A stretch of 6,171 bases of DNA from Candidatus Kapaibacterium sp. (GTDB lineage: Bacteria; Bacteroidota; Ignavibacteria; Kapaibacteriales; UBA2268). This document shows, in pieces, positions 1 through 6,096 of this stretch (the first letter of the stretch is position 1; each line of letters opens with the position of its first letter). The position numbers and the translations under genes are program-made. The notes under the pieces are model-generated. The model saw nothing but the letters and a program-made list of their open reading frames with translations. It was not told the DNA's origin and searched no databases. The stretch covers positions 1 through 6,171 of the forward strand of contig JAQIDA010000250.1 of NCBI GenBank assembly GCA_027858275.1, written 5' to 3'.

Positions 1-1277
1 AGGTTATCGCGAGAATACTCAAAAAACAACGCAAACATTTTGAAACTCGTATTGAAGAATTGATCGAGCCTTCAGAACACAGAGTTGAGCCTAAATGTGA
101 ATATTTCGGTGTATGCGGCGGTTGTTCTTGGCAGCATCTTGATTACGATCAGCAATTGTTCTGGAAGAAACAACATGTCGAAGACGCGTTGGTAAGAATC
201 GGCAAATTAGAAATCGGCAAAATGGAAGAAACTTTGCCTGCCGCCAAACAATATCATTATCGCAATAAGATGGATTTTTCTTTCGGTGCGTCGAGATGGT
301 TGACTGCCGAAGAAATAGCTTCTGCTGATGAAAATATCAATCGTGAATTCGCTTTGGGGCTCCATGTGCCTGCGCGTTTTGACAAAGTGTTGGACGTTAA
401 AAAATGCTTGATTCACACCGAACTCGGTGAGAAGATATTGACATCAATCCGAAACGCCGCTTTGAAATTCAATACAGGCGCTCACAATGAACTCGAGCGA
501 CAAGGCGTTTTGAAGAGTTTGATGGTCAGAACTTCGGATCGTACCGGAGAGATTATGGTTCTGCTTGTGACTGATGATTTGAAAGAAGAGGCAGACAAAG
601 AGTTTATGAATTTTTATGATAATGTGTTTGCCGAGGAAGTACCGGAAGTAACAGAGATTATGCACGGAATAAATAATACAAGAAATCCTGTTTTTCGCGG
701 TGAACCGAGAGTAATCAAAGGACAGGGATATATCAGCGAACAAATTTTGGGCATAGATTATCGAATTTCTCCTTTGTCTTTCTTCCAAACAAACTCTTCG
801 CAGTTGGATCGCTTCATCCAATCAATTTTAGATTATGCCGATTTGAGCCCTGAAGACGTTCTCTGGGACCTTTATTGCGGTACGGGTTCGATTACACTGC
901 CTGCATCGAAAAAGGTCAACAGAGTCTTTGGTGTGGAAATGTCGGAAAGTTCGATTGCCGATGCTAAGATGAATGCCGAATTGAACAGTATAACTAACGC
1001 TGAATTTATATGCGCTGATCTACACGCTAAAAACGCGCCGGGTGAATTGGCGAAATTGCCGCCGCCCGATGTAATTATTATTGATCCTCCGCGCGGAGGA
1101 ATGCACAAGAATCTTGTGTCGCATCTGATGGAAATTGAAGCTGAGAAGTTTATATATGTGAGTTGCAATCCCACTACTCAGGCGAGAGATTGCGAATTGA
1201 TGTCAGAAAAATACGAAGTGAAAAAAGTTCTGCCGGTTGATATGTTCCCGCATACTTTCCATGTGGAATCTGTGTAG
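1..1277 (+). CDS. rlmD: 23S rRNA (uracil-5-)-methyltransferase, RlmD/RumA type, 5'-truncated by window edge
   Basis: The enzyme transfers a methyl group from S-adenosylmethionine to C5 of a uridine in 23S rRNA (U1939 for RlmD). The frame is open from the left edge (first whole codon at 3). The residues before the TTG at 60 (VIARILKKQRKHFETRIEE) read as the end of a TRAM domain, so TTG60 is internal and the true start is off-window. Counting from TTG60, the Fe-S cluster cysteines are C13, C19, C22 and C116. FFQTNSSQ is at 241-248, the SAM-binding motif DLYCGTG at 270-276, DPPRGG at 342-347, the catalytic cysteine in SCNP at C369, and the C-terminal FPHTFHVE, with the likely general base E403, at 396-403. 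All key residues are intact. The paralogues RlmC, RlmCD and TrmA share this fold; the cluster and TRAM domain favour RlmD, but the exact target uridine is inferred. No clear terminator follows the TAG stop. Confidence 0.93.
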   Translation, partial: VIARILKKQRKHFETRIEELIEPSEHRVEPKCEYFGVCGGCSWQHLDYDQQLFWKKQHVEDALVRIGKLEIGKMEETLPAAKQYHYRNKMDFSFGASRWLTAEEIASADENINREFALGLHVPARFDKVLDVKKCLIHTELGEKILTSIRNAALKFNTGAHNELERQGVLKSLMVRTSDRTGEIMVLLVTDDLKEEADKEFMNFYDNVFAEEVPEVTEIMHGINNTRNPVFRGEPRVIKGQGYISEQILGIDYRISPLSFFQTNSSQLDRFIQSILDYADLSPEDVLWDLYCGTGSITLPASKKVNRVFGVEMSESSIADAKMNAELNSITNAEFICADLHAKNAPGELAKLPPPDVIIIDPPRGGMHKNLVSHLMEIEAEKFIYVSCNPTTQARDCELMSEKYEVKKVLPVDMFPHTFHVESV

Positions 1278-1308
1278 TTGATGGAAAAGAAGAAGAAATA
1301 ATTTGCTA

Positions 1309-1342
1309 AAACCTTCGGAAGGTAAAGAAACCTTCGGAAGGT
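1309..1342. repeat. tandem pair of AAACCTTCGGAAGGT hairpin repeats
   Basis: Two exact copies of AAACCTTCGGAAGGT lie at 1309-1323 and 1328-1342, separated by AAAG. Each can fold as ACCTT/AAGGT around a CGG loop. They sit in the 140-bp gap between the converging ends of the methyltransferase and LRR genes. Read on the minus strand, each hairpin is followed by a short T-rich run (TTTCTTT and TTTT), so they could act as weak terminators of the LRR gene; no long T tract supports this firmly. Related copies occur at 2037-2047 and 2191-2220. The rest of 1278-1417 shows nothing I can name. Confidence 0.6.
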
Positions 1343-1417
1343 GAGTGCTAACATCGAATGATTCTATGTTTTCTGATATGCTTAAGACTCGAAATTATAC
1401 TATTCCTGAGTGAGTTG

Positions 1418-1915
1418 TTACCAAATTATATAGCAATTCGGTAACCAACTTTGAATTTTCGCTTTGTCTGCATCGGAGAAATAGAAATTGTTGCCGAACA
1501 AATACAAATATTCTAAATTAGTAAGATTGCCGATAGATTCCGGCAAAGTTGTCAGTTTGTTTTTGGACAAATCCAACGTTACCAGATTAGTAAGATTGCC
1601 GATAGATTCCGGCAAAGTTGTCAGTTGGTTATTGGTCAACCGTAAATATGTCAAACTAGTAAGATCGCCGATAGATTCCGGCAAAGTTGTCAGTTGGTTA
1701 TTGGTCAACCGTAAATATGTCAAATTAGTAAGATTGCCGATACAATCAGGTAATACAGCTAAATTCTTACCTCTCAAATCGAGTGAGGCAGAATTATTTT
1801 CGTATAAAGTACCAAGTATTTCACAATCAAGATCCACAGTTTCGTTCACAGTTTCATCTTCACATGCCGCAAACATCAACACAGCGATTAGTATTAATGA
1901 GTATTTCTTCAGCAT
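1418..1915 (-). CDS. small leucine-rich-repeat lipoprotein, probably surface-exposed
   Basis: This 165-residue protein has a signal peptide with K3/K4, a hydrophobic core and a lipobox-like FAAC ending at C18, so it should be lipidated and anchored in the outer membrane. The residues after the cysteine (CEDE) resemble the acidic lipoprotein export signal that sends Bacteroidota lipoproteins to the cell surface (inference). Residues 44-64 form a first LRR. Three 23-residue repeats follow (65-87, 88-110, 111-133) of pattern LxxLxLxxNxLTTLPESIGxLT, then a diverged repeat and cap (134-165) ending in SWLPNCYIIW. LRRs form a curved solenoid that usually binds protein; the ligand is unknown. The ATG at 1913-1915 is preceded by CAGGG, only a modest ribosome-binding site, but the signal peptide supports this start. 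The gene stands alone. The long plus-strand open frame opposite it is an antisense artefact of the repeats. Confidence 0.88.
   Translation of the reverse strand: MLKKYSLILIAVLMFAACEDETVNETVDLDCEILGTLYENNSASLDLRGKNLAVLPDCIGNLTNLTYLRLTNNQLTTLPESIGDLTSLTYLRLTNNQLTTLPESIGNLTNLVTLDLSKNKLTTLPESIGNLTNLEYLYLFGNNFYFSDADKAKIQSWLPNCYIIW
1517..1723 (-). repeat. three tandem 69-bp LRR-coding units
   Basis: The units are 1517-1585, 1586-1654 and 1655-1723, each encoding one 23-residue LRR. The landmark GGCAAAGTTGTCAGTT recurs on the plus strand at 1542, 1611 and 1680, exactly 69 bases apart. From 1611 and from 1680 the two copies agree over about 63 bases with only two differences (C/T in AAACTAG versus AAATTAG and in GATCG versus GATTG). 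The copy from 1542 differs more, in the part encoding LVTLDLSKN. Identity at this level, including silent positions, points to recent in-frame duplication. Confidence 0.9.
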
Positions 1916-2036
1916 AGCAACCCTGGATAAAAGTGAAAAAATATTGATTATTTAATATACTAAATATTCTGTTTGTCTTGAAAAACCGGCACATTGTACA
2001 CGCAGCGAACAGTGTGTGGACGATACCAACCAAAAA

Positions 2037-2047
2037 CTTTCGGAAGG
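2037..2047. repeat. diverged copy of the CCTTCGGAAGG repeat
   Basis: CTTTCGGAAGG differs by one base from the 11-mer core at 1312-1322 and 1331-1341. It is followed by TTCGG, so part of the TTCGG motif occurs twice in a few bases. It lies upstream of the LRR gene, whereas the other pair lies downstream, so copies flank that gene in the same orientation. Confidence 0.4.
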
Positions 2048-2061
2048 TTCGGCTGTTTCGT

Positions 2062-2094
2062 ACTTGTCCAAAGTTTCTTTAATTTGGATCAAGT
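2062..2094. other. bulged 11-bp inverted repeat (hairpin)
   Basis: ACTTGTCCAAA (2062-2072) pairs with TTTGGATCAAGT (2083-2094): five pairs, one bulged T at 2089, then six pairs, around a 10-base loop (2073-2082). No T tract follows on either strand, so it is not a standard terminator. It may be part of a small structured element together with the neighbouring palindromes; no function can be assigned from sequence. Confidence 0.45.
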
Positions 2095-2130
2095 TTCCGG
2101 GAAGGCAGAAGAATTAAGAAAAGAACCACC

Positions 2131-2165
2131 CCGCCCTTCGGGCACCCCTCCTAAGACAGGAGGGG
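2131..2165. repeat. GC-rich double palindrome, REP-like intergenic repeat
   Basis: Two adjacent hairpins are present: GCCC-TTC-GGGC (2133-2143) and CCCCTCCT-AAGAC-AGGAGGGG (2145-2165), the second with eight perfect pairs. The block is much richer in G+C than its surroundings, which suggests an inserted or dispersed element. The second stem is followed on the plus strand by AGTTTT, which is too short for a confident terminator and faces away from the gene that would need one. The layout resembles REP-type palindromic units or small non-autonomous repeats; only one copy is in the window, so dispersal is an inference. Confidence 0.55.
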
Positions 2166-2190
2166 AGTTTTAAGAAAAAAGCATCCGCAG

Positions 2191-2220
2191 CTTCCGAAGG
2201 TTTGTTTGCCTTCGGCAAGG
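2191..2220. repeat. inverted and variant copies of the CCTTCGGAAGG repeat
   Basis: CTTCCGAAGG (2191-2200) is the reverse complement of CCTTCGGAAG, so this copy points the opposite way to those at 1309-1342. CCTTCGGCAAGG (2209-2220) is a variant, and the overlapping TTGCC-TTC-GGCAA (2206-2218) is a perfect 5-bp stem. Both sit just after the stop of the 2230-4965 gene (minus strand). No T tract follows directly, so a terminator role is possible but unproven. Confidence 0.45.
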
Positions 2221-2229
2221 TTTGTTTTC

Positions 2230-4965
2230 TTACTTCTTCACAATCAATTTCTTCGAATAAATCTTATCCCCAATTTGTACTCTCACAAAATATACTCCCG
2301 AAGAGAGATTAATCAGAGGAATATCAAATGATTTCTCGAATGAATTGTCAGCAATGATCATTATCGAATTGCCGGTCGCATCGAATAAGTTGATGCTCAG
2401 ATTATTCTTTATTGATTCATTGATTAGCAGCTCTGCCTTTCCTGCTGTTGCGGGATTGGGTGAGATTGTGAATATCAAGTTTGAATTATCTTCTTCATAT
2501 ACGGAAGACAGGTCTTCTCCAAGGCCGTCAACTTTTATAACTAATTCTTCGTTGAACTTGGCGTTGCTGTATATTGTGACTTCGCCTTCGTATAGTATCG
2601 TGTCTGTCGGAGTGAAACATATTGATTTGAATTCAATGATTTCTCCCGCCGGAATTTCGAACGGAGGTTCAGGTAACTGATATACAGGGAGAGTGAAAAT
2701 GCCGCTGACACGGACGCTGTCTATTGTGATCGGATCAGCTTCAATATTTATCAGCTCTAATGACTTGCATTCTTTTGTCTCTAATTCAACTTTTCCGAAG
2801 TGTATGTCCGGGAAAACCGGATAGGCGTAGGCACTGACGGGAACTTCAAACTCAGCGCACTCTGTTGTGATTAATACAGTGTTGAAACATGTTGACGGAG
2901 TTTCAGGTTCATAAACTATTGTGAATGTCATGGAATTACCCGGTTCAATAATGTTCGGCCATGCTTGAATCTCGTCTTTAAACGCAAAGCAATCGCTGTT
3001 TTCGAAGTGAACGCTGATAATTTGAAGCGGTTGATCTCCGGCGTTTGTTAAATTTAATTCTAATTCTTTTGTCTCGCCGATTGTGACTTTGCCGAATTCA
3101 AGTTCTGCTGCTGAAGTTTCCAGTTCTTCAACAAAATAATCATATTCATGTACGCTGTAGTTGCCGGCTCTGTCAAGAATTGCGACTGTTGCATGAGCGT
3201 CTTGAGTTTTGTTTAATACGTTTAGATTGAACATTCTCTGAATAATTCTGCCGTAGCCGGGGAAATCTTCTTCTTTAAAAATTTTCAATTCGTAGTTATT
3301 AGATTTATCTTCAATCAGGAAAATCTTCATTAGACCTGAATCATATTGCTGCGACGGATCCTGGAAATTAGTGACTTTTTCTTGGGCATCGATCACATAA
3401 TCGCCGCAGTCGTAGCTTTCAACTTCAGTTGTCGGCTTAGCACTGTCGGGGAGAGTCGTCTGATTCAACCCGGTTGTCATCGGATATGCATAAGCATTGA
3501 ATTTGCCTGCGCCGGTGATATATCCCGCAATTTTGCCGGTAGATTCAATTCTGTGCGCGCCGGGTTGCACTTCGATTCGTAAATATTCAATACTTGTTCC
3601 GGGAACAGGAGTTGCGATAGTATTTATACTTGAAAGCGGCTCGCCGTCAAAATACACGTTTTCCATAAAGGAATCGCCTGCTTCAAATCCTGATTTGTCG
3701 ATGAACAAAGTCAGTGTATGTGTTTTATAAACATCATAGCTTTGTTGAGCAATAAATACTGCGCTTTGTACGAATTGAATTACAGGAGGCACTTGCAGCA
3801 TGACCGGATCCCAGTTGTGATCTTCGTCCCAGGGTGATGAATATGCGTATTGCATAAGCATTATCGGTTTGTCACTTTTCCAAACAGACATTCCTTTGAC
3901 TGATTCCTCTGTATTGTTGTACACAACCGTATTTGTATCGTTGATTTCAAAGAAATCGCCGACTCTTAATAATGTATCGACGTGACCGAGTGAGTCGCCG
4001 GAGATTTTGTCGTAAAATTTCATATTCAAGCGAGTGGAATCCTCTGAGGGGATAACTCGGAACATATCGCCTTTTGAGCGGAAACGAGGGAGTTCAACAG
4101 TTACGAATTCTTTGCCCCAAGTGCTGATCGGAGTGAGCATTTCGCAGAAGAAATCTCTGCCTGTAGGTGAATTGTAGGGGATAGAAGCTCTGTTGTGGAA
4201 CGAAATCATCCCGACCGGTTTGTTTGATGTAATCAGAGTAGATGTGAGATCGACATTTCCTGTTGCCATTCCGACACCTTTTAGCATATATACTTCGCCT
4301 TCATTCAATGTTACAGCGAATCTTTGTCCGAGTTTCTTGCCTGATTTTGTTACGGGAGCATCGCTTGAGTCTGATCTGCCGCTTAGAGTTACATAGAGTT
4401 TCGTGCCGTTATCGTTGGAAACAATCATAAATCCGCCGGCATGATCCAGTTGGATTTGGTTGTCGTAAGAGAATTGATCATAATATCCACTGTGTCGATA
4501 TTCTTTGCCCCACAATGCTATAGGAATCGCGAGAAAACCTTCAGAAACCGTGTTGCGAATTGAATGAACAAATACGCTTATCGGTTTTTCTGATGTTATT
4601 AATACAGATTTCTTTGAAACACTGTCCGGGAAAATTACTTCCAAATCAAAATCAATGTCTTCGTTTTGATATGAGAAAACAGTCGGAGTAAAAGCGACCA
4701 CATCTTTTGTTATTTGTTTTCGGTCAGGCAATGTGACGGTAACGGGAGTGTCTTCATAAGAACTGACTGTTATAGACAGATCGATACCCTTTGAAACATC
4801 TCCGTGGTCATTTTTCGGAATTGCGATGCGGAATTCTGTGCCTGAAGCGGCATTGTTAAGTTTGAATTCTGTTGTGCCGGGAGTTTCGGCGTTAATAGTA
4901 TGAGAATTGAAGCAGCAGGCAAGGCTTATCATTGCCGTCAGTATAAGAAGTCTCGAAAGTTTCAC
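2230..4965 (-). CDS. large secreted multidomain protein: IgGFc-binding-like region, two ASH/choice-of-anchor-D-like domains, T9SS tail
   Basis: This 911-residue protein should cross the inner membrane by its signal peptide (about 1-26, cleavage likely after INA at 24-26) and the outer membrane by the type IX secretion system. Residues about 30-500 resemble the N-terminal domain of IgGFc-binding proteins, with three internal units: TSEKPISV...LWGKEY (124-156), TSNKPVGM...TWGKEF (246-287) and KSDKPIML...PPVIQFVQ (363-400). Residues 516-612 look like an Ig-like fold with DRAGNYS. Residues 618-715 (LEFGKVTIGETKELEL) and 718-815 (IHFGKVELETKECKSLEL) are two ASH/choice-of-anchor-D-like beta sandwiches. 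Residues 830-911 form the T9SS type A sorting domain (SPNPA, LFDATGNSI, LSSGVYFVRV, KKLIVKK). The likely role is surface adhesion or binding; the ligand, including any IgG, is unknown. The start is GTG, with a stop codon a few codons upstream and no alternative ATG. A cysteine pair at C17/C18 leaves lipoprotein processing possible but less likely. Confidence 0.9.
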   Translation of the reverse strand: MKLSRLLILTAMISLACCFNSHTINAETPGTTEFKLNNAASGTEFRIAIPKNDHGDVSKGIDLSITVSSYEDTPVTVTLPDRKQITKDVVAFTPTVFSYQNEDIDFDLEVIFPDSVSKKSVLITSEKPISVFVHSIRNTVSEGFLAIPIALWGKEYRHSGYYDQFSYDNQIQLDHAGGFMIVSNDNGTKLYVTLSGRSDSSDAPVTKSGKKLGQRFAVTLNEGEVYMLKGVGMATGNVDLTSTLITSNKPVGMISFHNRASIPYNSPTGRDFFCEMLTPISTWGKEFVTVELPRFRSKGDMFRVIPSEDSTRLNMKFYDKISGDSLGHVDTLLRVGDFFEINDTNTVVYNNTEESVKGMSVWKSDKPIMLMQYAYSSPWDEDHNWDPVMLQVPPVIQFVQSAVFIAQQSYDVYKTHTLTLFIDKSGFEAGDSFMENVYFDGEPLSSINTIATPVPGTSIEYLRIEVQPGAHRIESTGKIAGYITGAGKFNAYAYPMTTGLNQTTLPDSAKPTTEVESYDCGDYVIDAQEKVTNFQDPSQQYDSGLMKIFLIEDKSNNYELKIFKEEDFPGYGRIIQRMFNLNVLNKTQDAHATVAILDRAGNYSVHEYDYFVEELETSAAELEFGKVTIGETKELELNLTNAGDQPLQIISVHFENSDCFAFKDEIQAWPNIIEPGNSMTFTIVYEPETPSTCFNTVLITTECAEFEVPVSAYAYPVFPDIHFGKVELETKECKSLELINIEADPITIDSVRVSGIFTLPVYQLPEPPFEIPAGEIIEFKSICFTPTDTILYEGEVTIYSNAKFNEELVIKVDGLGEDLSSVYEEDNSNLIFTISPNPATAGKAELLINESIKNNLSINLFDATGNSIMIIADNSFEKSFDIPLINLSSGVYFVRVQIGDKIYSKKLIVKK

Positions 4966-4969
4966 AGTA

Positions 4970-4974
4970 ACCTC
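4970..4974 (-). promoter_or_regulatory. ribosome-binding site fixing the GTG start of the 911-residue gene
   Basis: On the minus strand, GAGGT is followed by TACT and then GTG (4965-4963). Taking GAGG as the core, the spacing is five bases. The frame closes with TAA at 4998-4996, and no ATG lies between, so the GTG start is well supported. Confidence 0.7.
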
Positions 4975-5135
4975 AAAAAATTTATTATGATATAATTATT
5001 TCAATTTATTAGAACGGAATATTTCCTCTTGTTTAAATCGACTGATAATAAGCAAAAAAACATTCAAATACAAAAGATTAGCACTTTTTATCCGGTATTA
5101 TTAATAAAACAAGTGAAACGGCATTTTGGGTACAA

Positions 5136-5167
5136 AAAAAGAGGTCTTCTTGTGAAAACCTCTTTTT
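5136..5167 (-). terminator. rho-independent terminator of the 5191-5958 gene
   Basis: On the minus strand, AAAAAGAGGT pairs perfectly with ACCTCTTTTT (10 bp). Inside, one C.A mismatch is followed by three more pairs closing a four-base loop (5150-5153). The 3' arm runs into seven consecutive T residues (5140-5134). It lies 23 bases beyond the stop codon at 5191. Because the stem's outer part is A/T, the hairpin could also work from the other side, but no rightward gene ends here. It separates the two T9SS cargo genes into different transcripts. Confidence 0.88.
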
Positions 5168-5190
5168 ATCAAATAATATTTTTCTGACAA

Positions 5191-5958
5191 TTATCCGGCA
5201 ACTACGAATGATTTCATATCGCTTGCTTGTCCTTCAACAGTTATCCCGTAGAAGTATTTGCCTGTCGCGAGTGCTGATGTGTCGAAATTATAGCTGTTGT
5301 CGCCTGAGCTGACATTTACTGATTCAATCATATTTCCGTTAACATCATAAATATTCAAAACTGCGCTTGCGACTACTGCAGGAATCGTGTAGTTCAGCGT
5401 AACCATTCCGGATGTCGGATTCGGAATTGCAGGAGTAATTGTGACAGTCATCTTCGGCTGTCCGTCTTCTACGCCTGTTCCTTTCACTACAAAAGTGATA
5501 TCAAACCTCAGATTGTCTAAAGGGTTGTTTACATCGTAAAATTCTATGTGAAATACGGATGTGCCTTCTTTGATTTCAGTTACTCCGTCCATCCAGTCAG
5601 CGGGAGCGAGCAAGAGGTCAAAGTCTTCTTCGCCTGAGCTTGCGCCGGGTTCAAGAGTAATAGAGTCGGGAGAATCAATGTCTTCAACACTCGGTTGATA
5701 GCATAATCCCCAACAGTAACCGACGACGTGGTCCGGATGCATATCACTTTTACCGATTTTAACTTTTATGCTTTTGCTTTCGCCGGCAATGTTTTTAATA
5801 ACGGCATAGGCTTTAGGCGCTGTCTGACCGGGATCAACATTTACAAGATCATCTACAGAAACGAGTTCGAAACTTAAGCCCTGGCTTTTCGTATTAACTG
5901 TAGCAAAGAGCAGCATCGCGAAAGCGATAAGAATTGTATTGCGTAAAATATTTTTCAT
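5191..5958 (-). CDS. secreted protein of unknown function with CWGLC motif and T9SS sorting domain
   Basis: This 255-residue protein has a signal peptide (about 1-25: N-terminal lysine and arginine, hydrophobic LIAFAMLLFA, then NTKSQG). The segment 27-160 is a beta-rich domain I cannot assign to a named family. It begins LSFELVSVDDLVNVDPG, has the spaced cysteines C82 and C86 in GYCWGLCYQP, and ends HIEFYDVNN...DITFVVKG, which resembles an immunoglobulin-like or bacterial surface-layer beta sandwich. A linker (161-171) leads to the T9SS type A sorting domain, about 172-255 (PNPTSGMVTLNYTIP, LNIYDVNGNMI, TGKYFYGITV). The two cysteines could form a disulfide or bind a cofactor; the four-residue spacing (CxxxC) is not the CxxCH haem motif. 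The ATG at 5958 has a weak AGAGAG ribosome-binding site. A Bacteroidota-type promoter lies about 80 bases upstream and a strong terminator follows, so the gene is probably monocistronic. Confidence 0.87.
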   Translation of the reverse strand: MKNILRNTILIAFAMLLFATVNTKSQGLSFELVSVDDLVNVDPGQTAPKAYAVIKNIAGESKSIKVKIGKSDMHPDHVVGYCWGLCYQPSVEDIDSPDSITLEPGASSGEEDFDLLLAPADWMDGVTEIKEGTSVFHIEFYDVNNPLDNLRFDITFVVKGTGVEDGQPKMTVTITPAIPNPTSGMVTLNYTIPAVVASAVLNIYDVNGNMIESVNVSSGDNSYNFDTSALATGKYFYGITVEGQASDMKSFVVAG

Positions 5959-6008
5959 AGATATCTCTCTATTGTAATTGAAGGAATATAAAATTTCGTT
6001 ATTTTAGA

Positions 6009-6028
6009 AGTCTTAATTATTTAAGACT
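6009..6028. promoter_or_regulatory. perfect 20-nt palindrome in the divergent intergenic region
   Basis: AGTCTTAA (6009-6016), TTAT, TTAAGACT (6021-6028) form an 8-bp perfect inverted repeat with a four-base spacer. It lies just downstream of the -7 box at 6041-6048, so it would be in the first part of the leader of the leftward gene, as a 5' RNA hairpin or as an operator next to the transcription start. It also lies about 70 bases upstream of the rightward gene, so either gene could be affected. Confidence 0.5.
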
Positions 6029-6040
6029 AATTAATTCTTA

Positions 6041-6072
6041 CAAACTTAGATAATTATTGTTCTCGAAACAAA
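6041..6072 (-). promoter_or_regulatory. Bacteroidota-type promoter for the 5191-5958 gene
   Basis: On the minus strand TTTG (6072-6069) is followed after 20 bases by TAAGTTTG (6048-6041). This matches the known Bacteroidota primary sigma factor consensus, TTTG at -33 and TAnnTTTG at -7. Transcription would begin near 6034, giving a leader of about 75 bases before the ATG at 5958. Confidence 0.65.
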
Positions 6073-6085
6073 TATCACAATTTCA

Positions 6086-6090
6086 AAAGG
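6086..6090 (+). promoter_or_regulatory. ribosome-binding site of the right-edge gene
   Basis: AAAGG lies six bases before the ATG at 6097. The in-frame ATG at 6121 has no such site, which favours 6097 as the start. Confidence 0.6.
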
Positions 6091-6096
6091 CTAAAC

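Larger units (their letters stand above)
1916..2229. other. 314-bp gene-free region rich in inverted repeats
   Basis: This stretch lies between the LRR gene start and the end of the large secreted-protein gene, both on the minus strand. Positions 1916-1970 are very AT-rich and should hold the LRR gene's promoter, but I see no clear Bacteroidota -33/-7 pair; a short TATTTA/TAAATA inverted repeat spans 1949-1966. Positions 2037-2220 hold at least five potential hairpins, listed separately. No open frame with coding character and no tRNA is visible. The only T run after a hairpin is the weak one at 2167-2170 on the plus strand, so there is no confident terminator for the 2230-4965 gene. Confidence 0.6.

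Noticed and set aside
60..62. TTG as the true start of the methyltransferase
   Set aside because: The frame stays open to the left edge and the upstream residues read as the end of a TRAM domain, so this TTG is internal.
444..821. 125-codon minus-strand open frame inside the methyltransferase gene
   Set aside because: It is a shadow: the plus-strand frame carries every expected motif of the enzyme, and the minus-strand product shows no recognisable domain or ribosome-binding site.
1517..1742. CRISPR-like array of regularly spaced repeats
   Set aside because: The repeats are contiguous 69-bp coding units without unique spacers and are explained by LRR periodicity.
1488..1955. 155-codon open frame on the plus strand with apparent repeats
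   Set aside because: It is the antisense of the LRR gene; its repeats (LVRLPIDSGKVVS) only mirror the 69-bp units, and the minus-strand product has a signal peptide and the LRR consensus.
1949..1966. TATTTA/TAAATA inverted repeat upstream of the LRR gene as an operator
   Set aside because: Six-base A/T-only arms in a very AT-rich stretch are easily due to chance.
2145..2170. Rho-independent terminator on the plus strand (AGGAGGGG stem followed by AGTTTT)
   Set aside because: The T run is only four bases and there is no rightward gene ending nearby; the structure fits a palindromic repeat better.
4996..5100. Bacteroidota promoter for the 911-residue gene
   Set aside because: Near matches to TAnnTTTG occur on the minus strand (for example TGTATTTG), but none has a TTTG at the right distance, so I did not call one.
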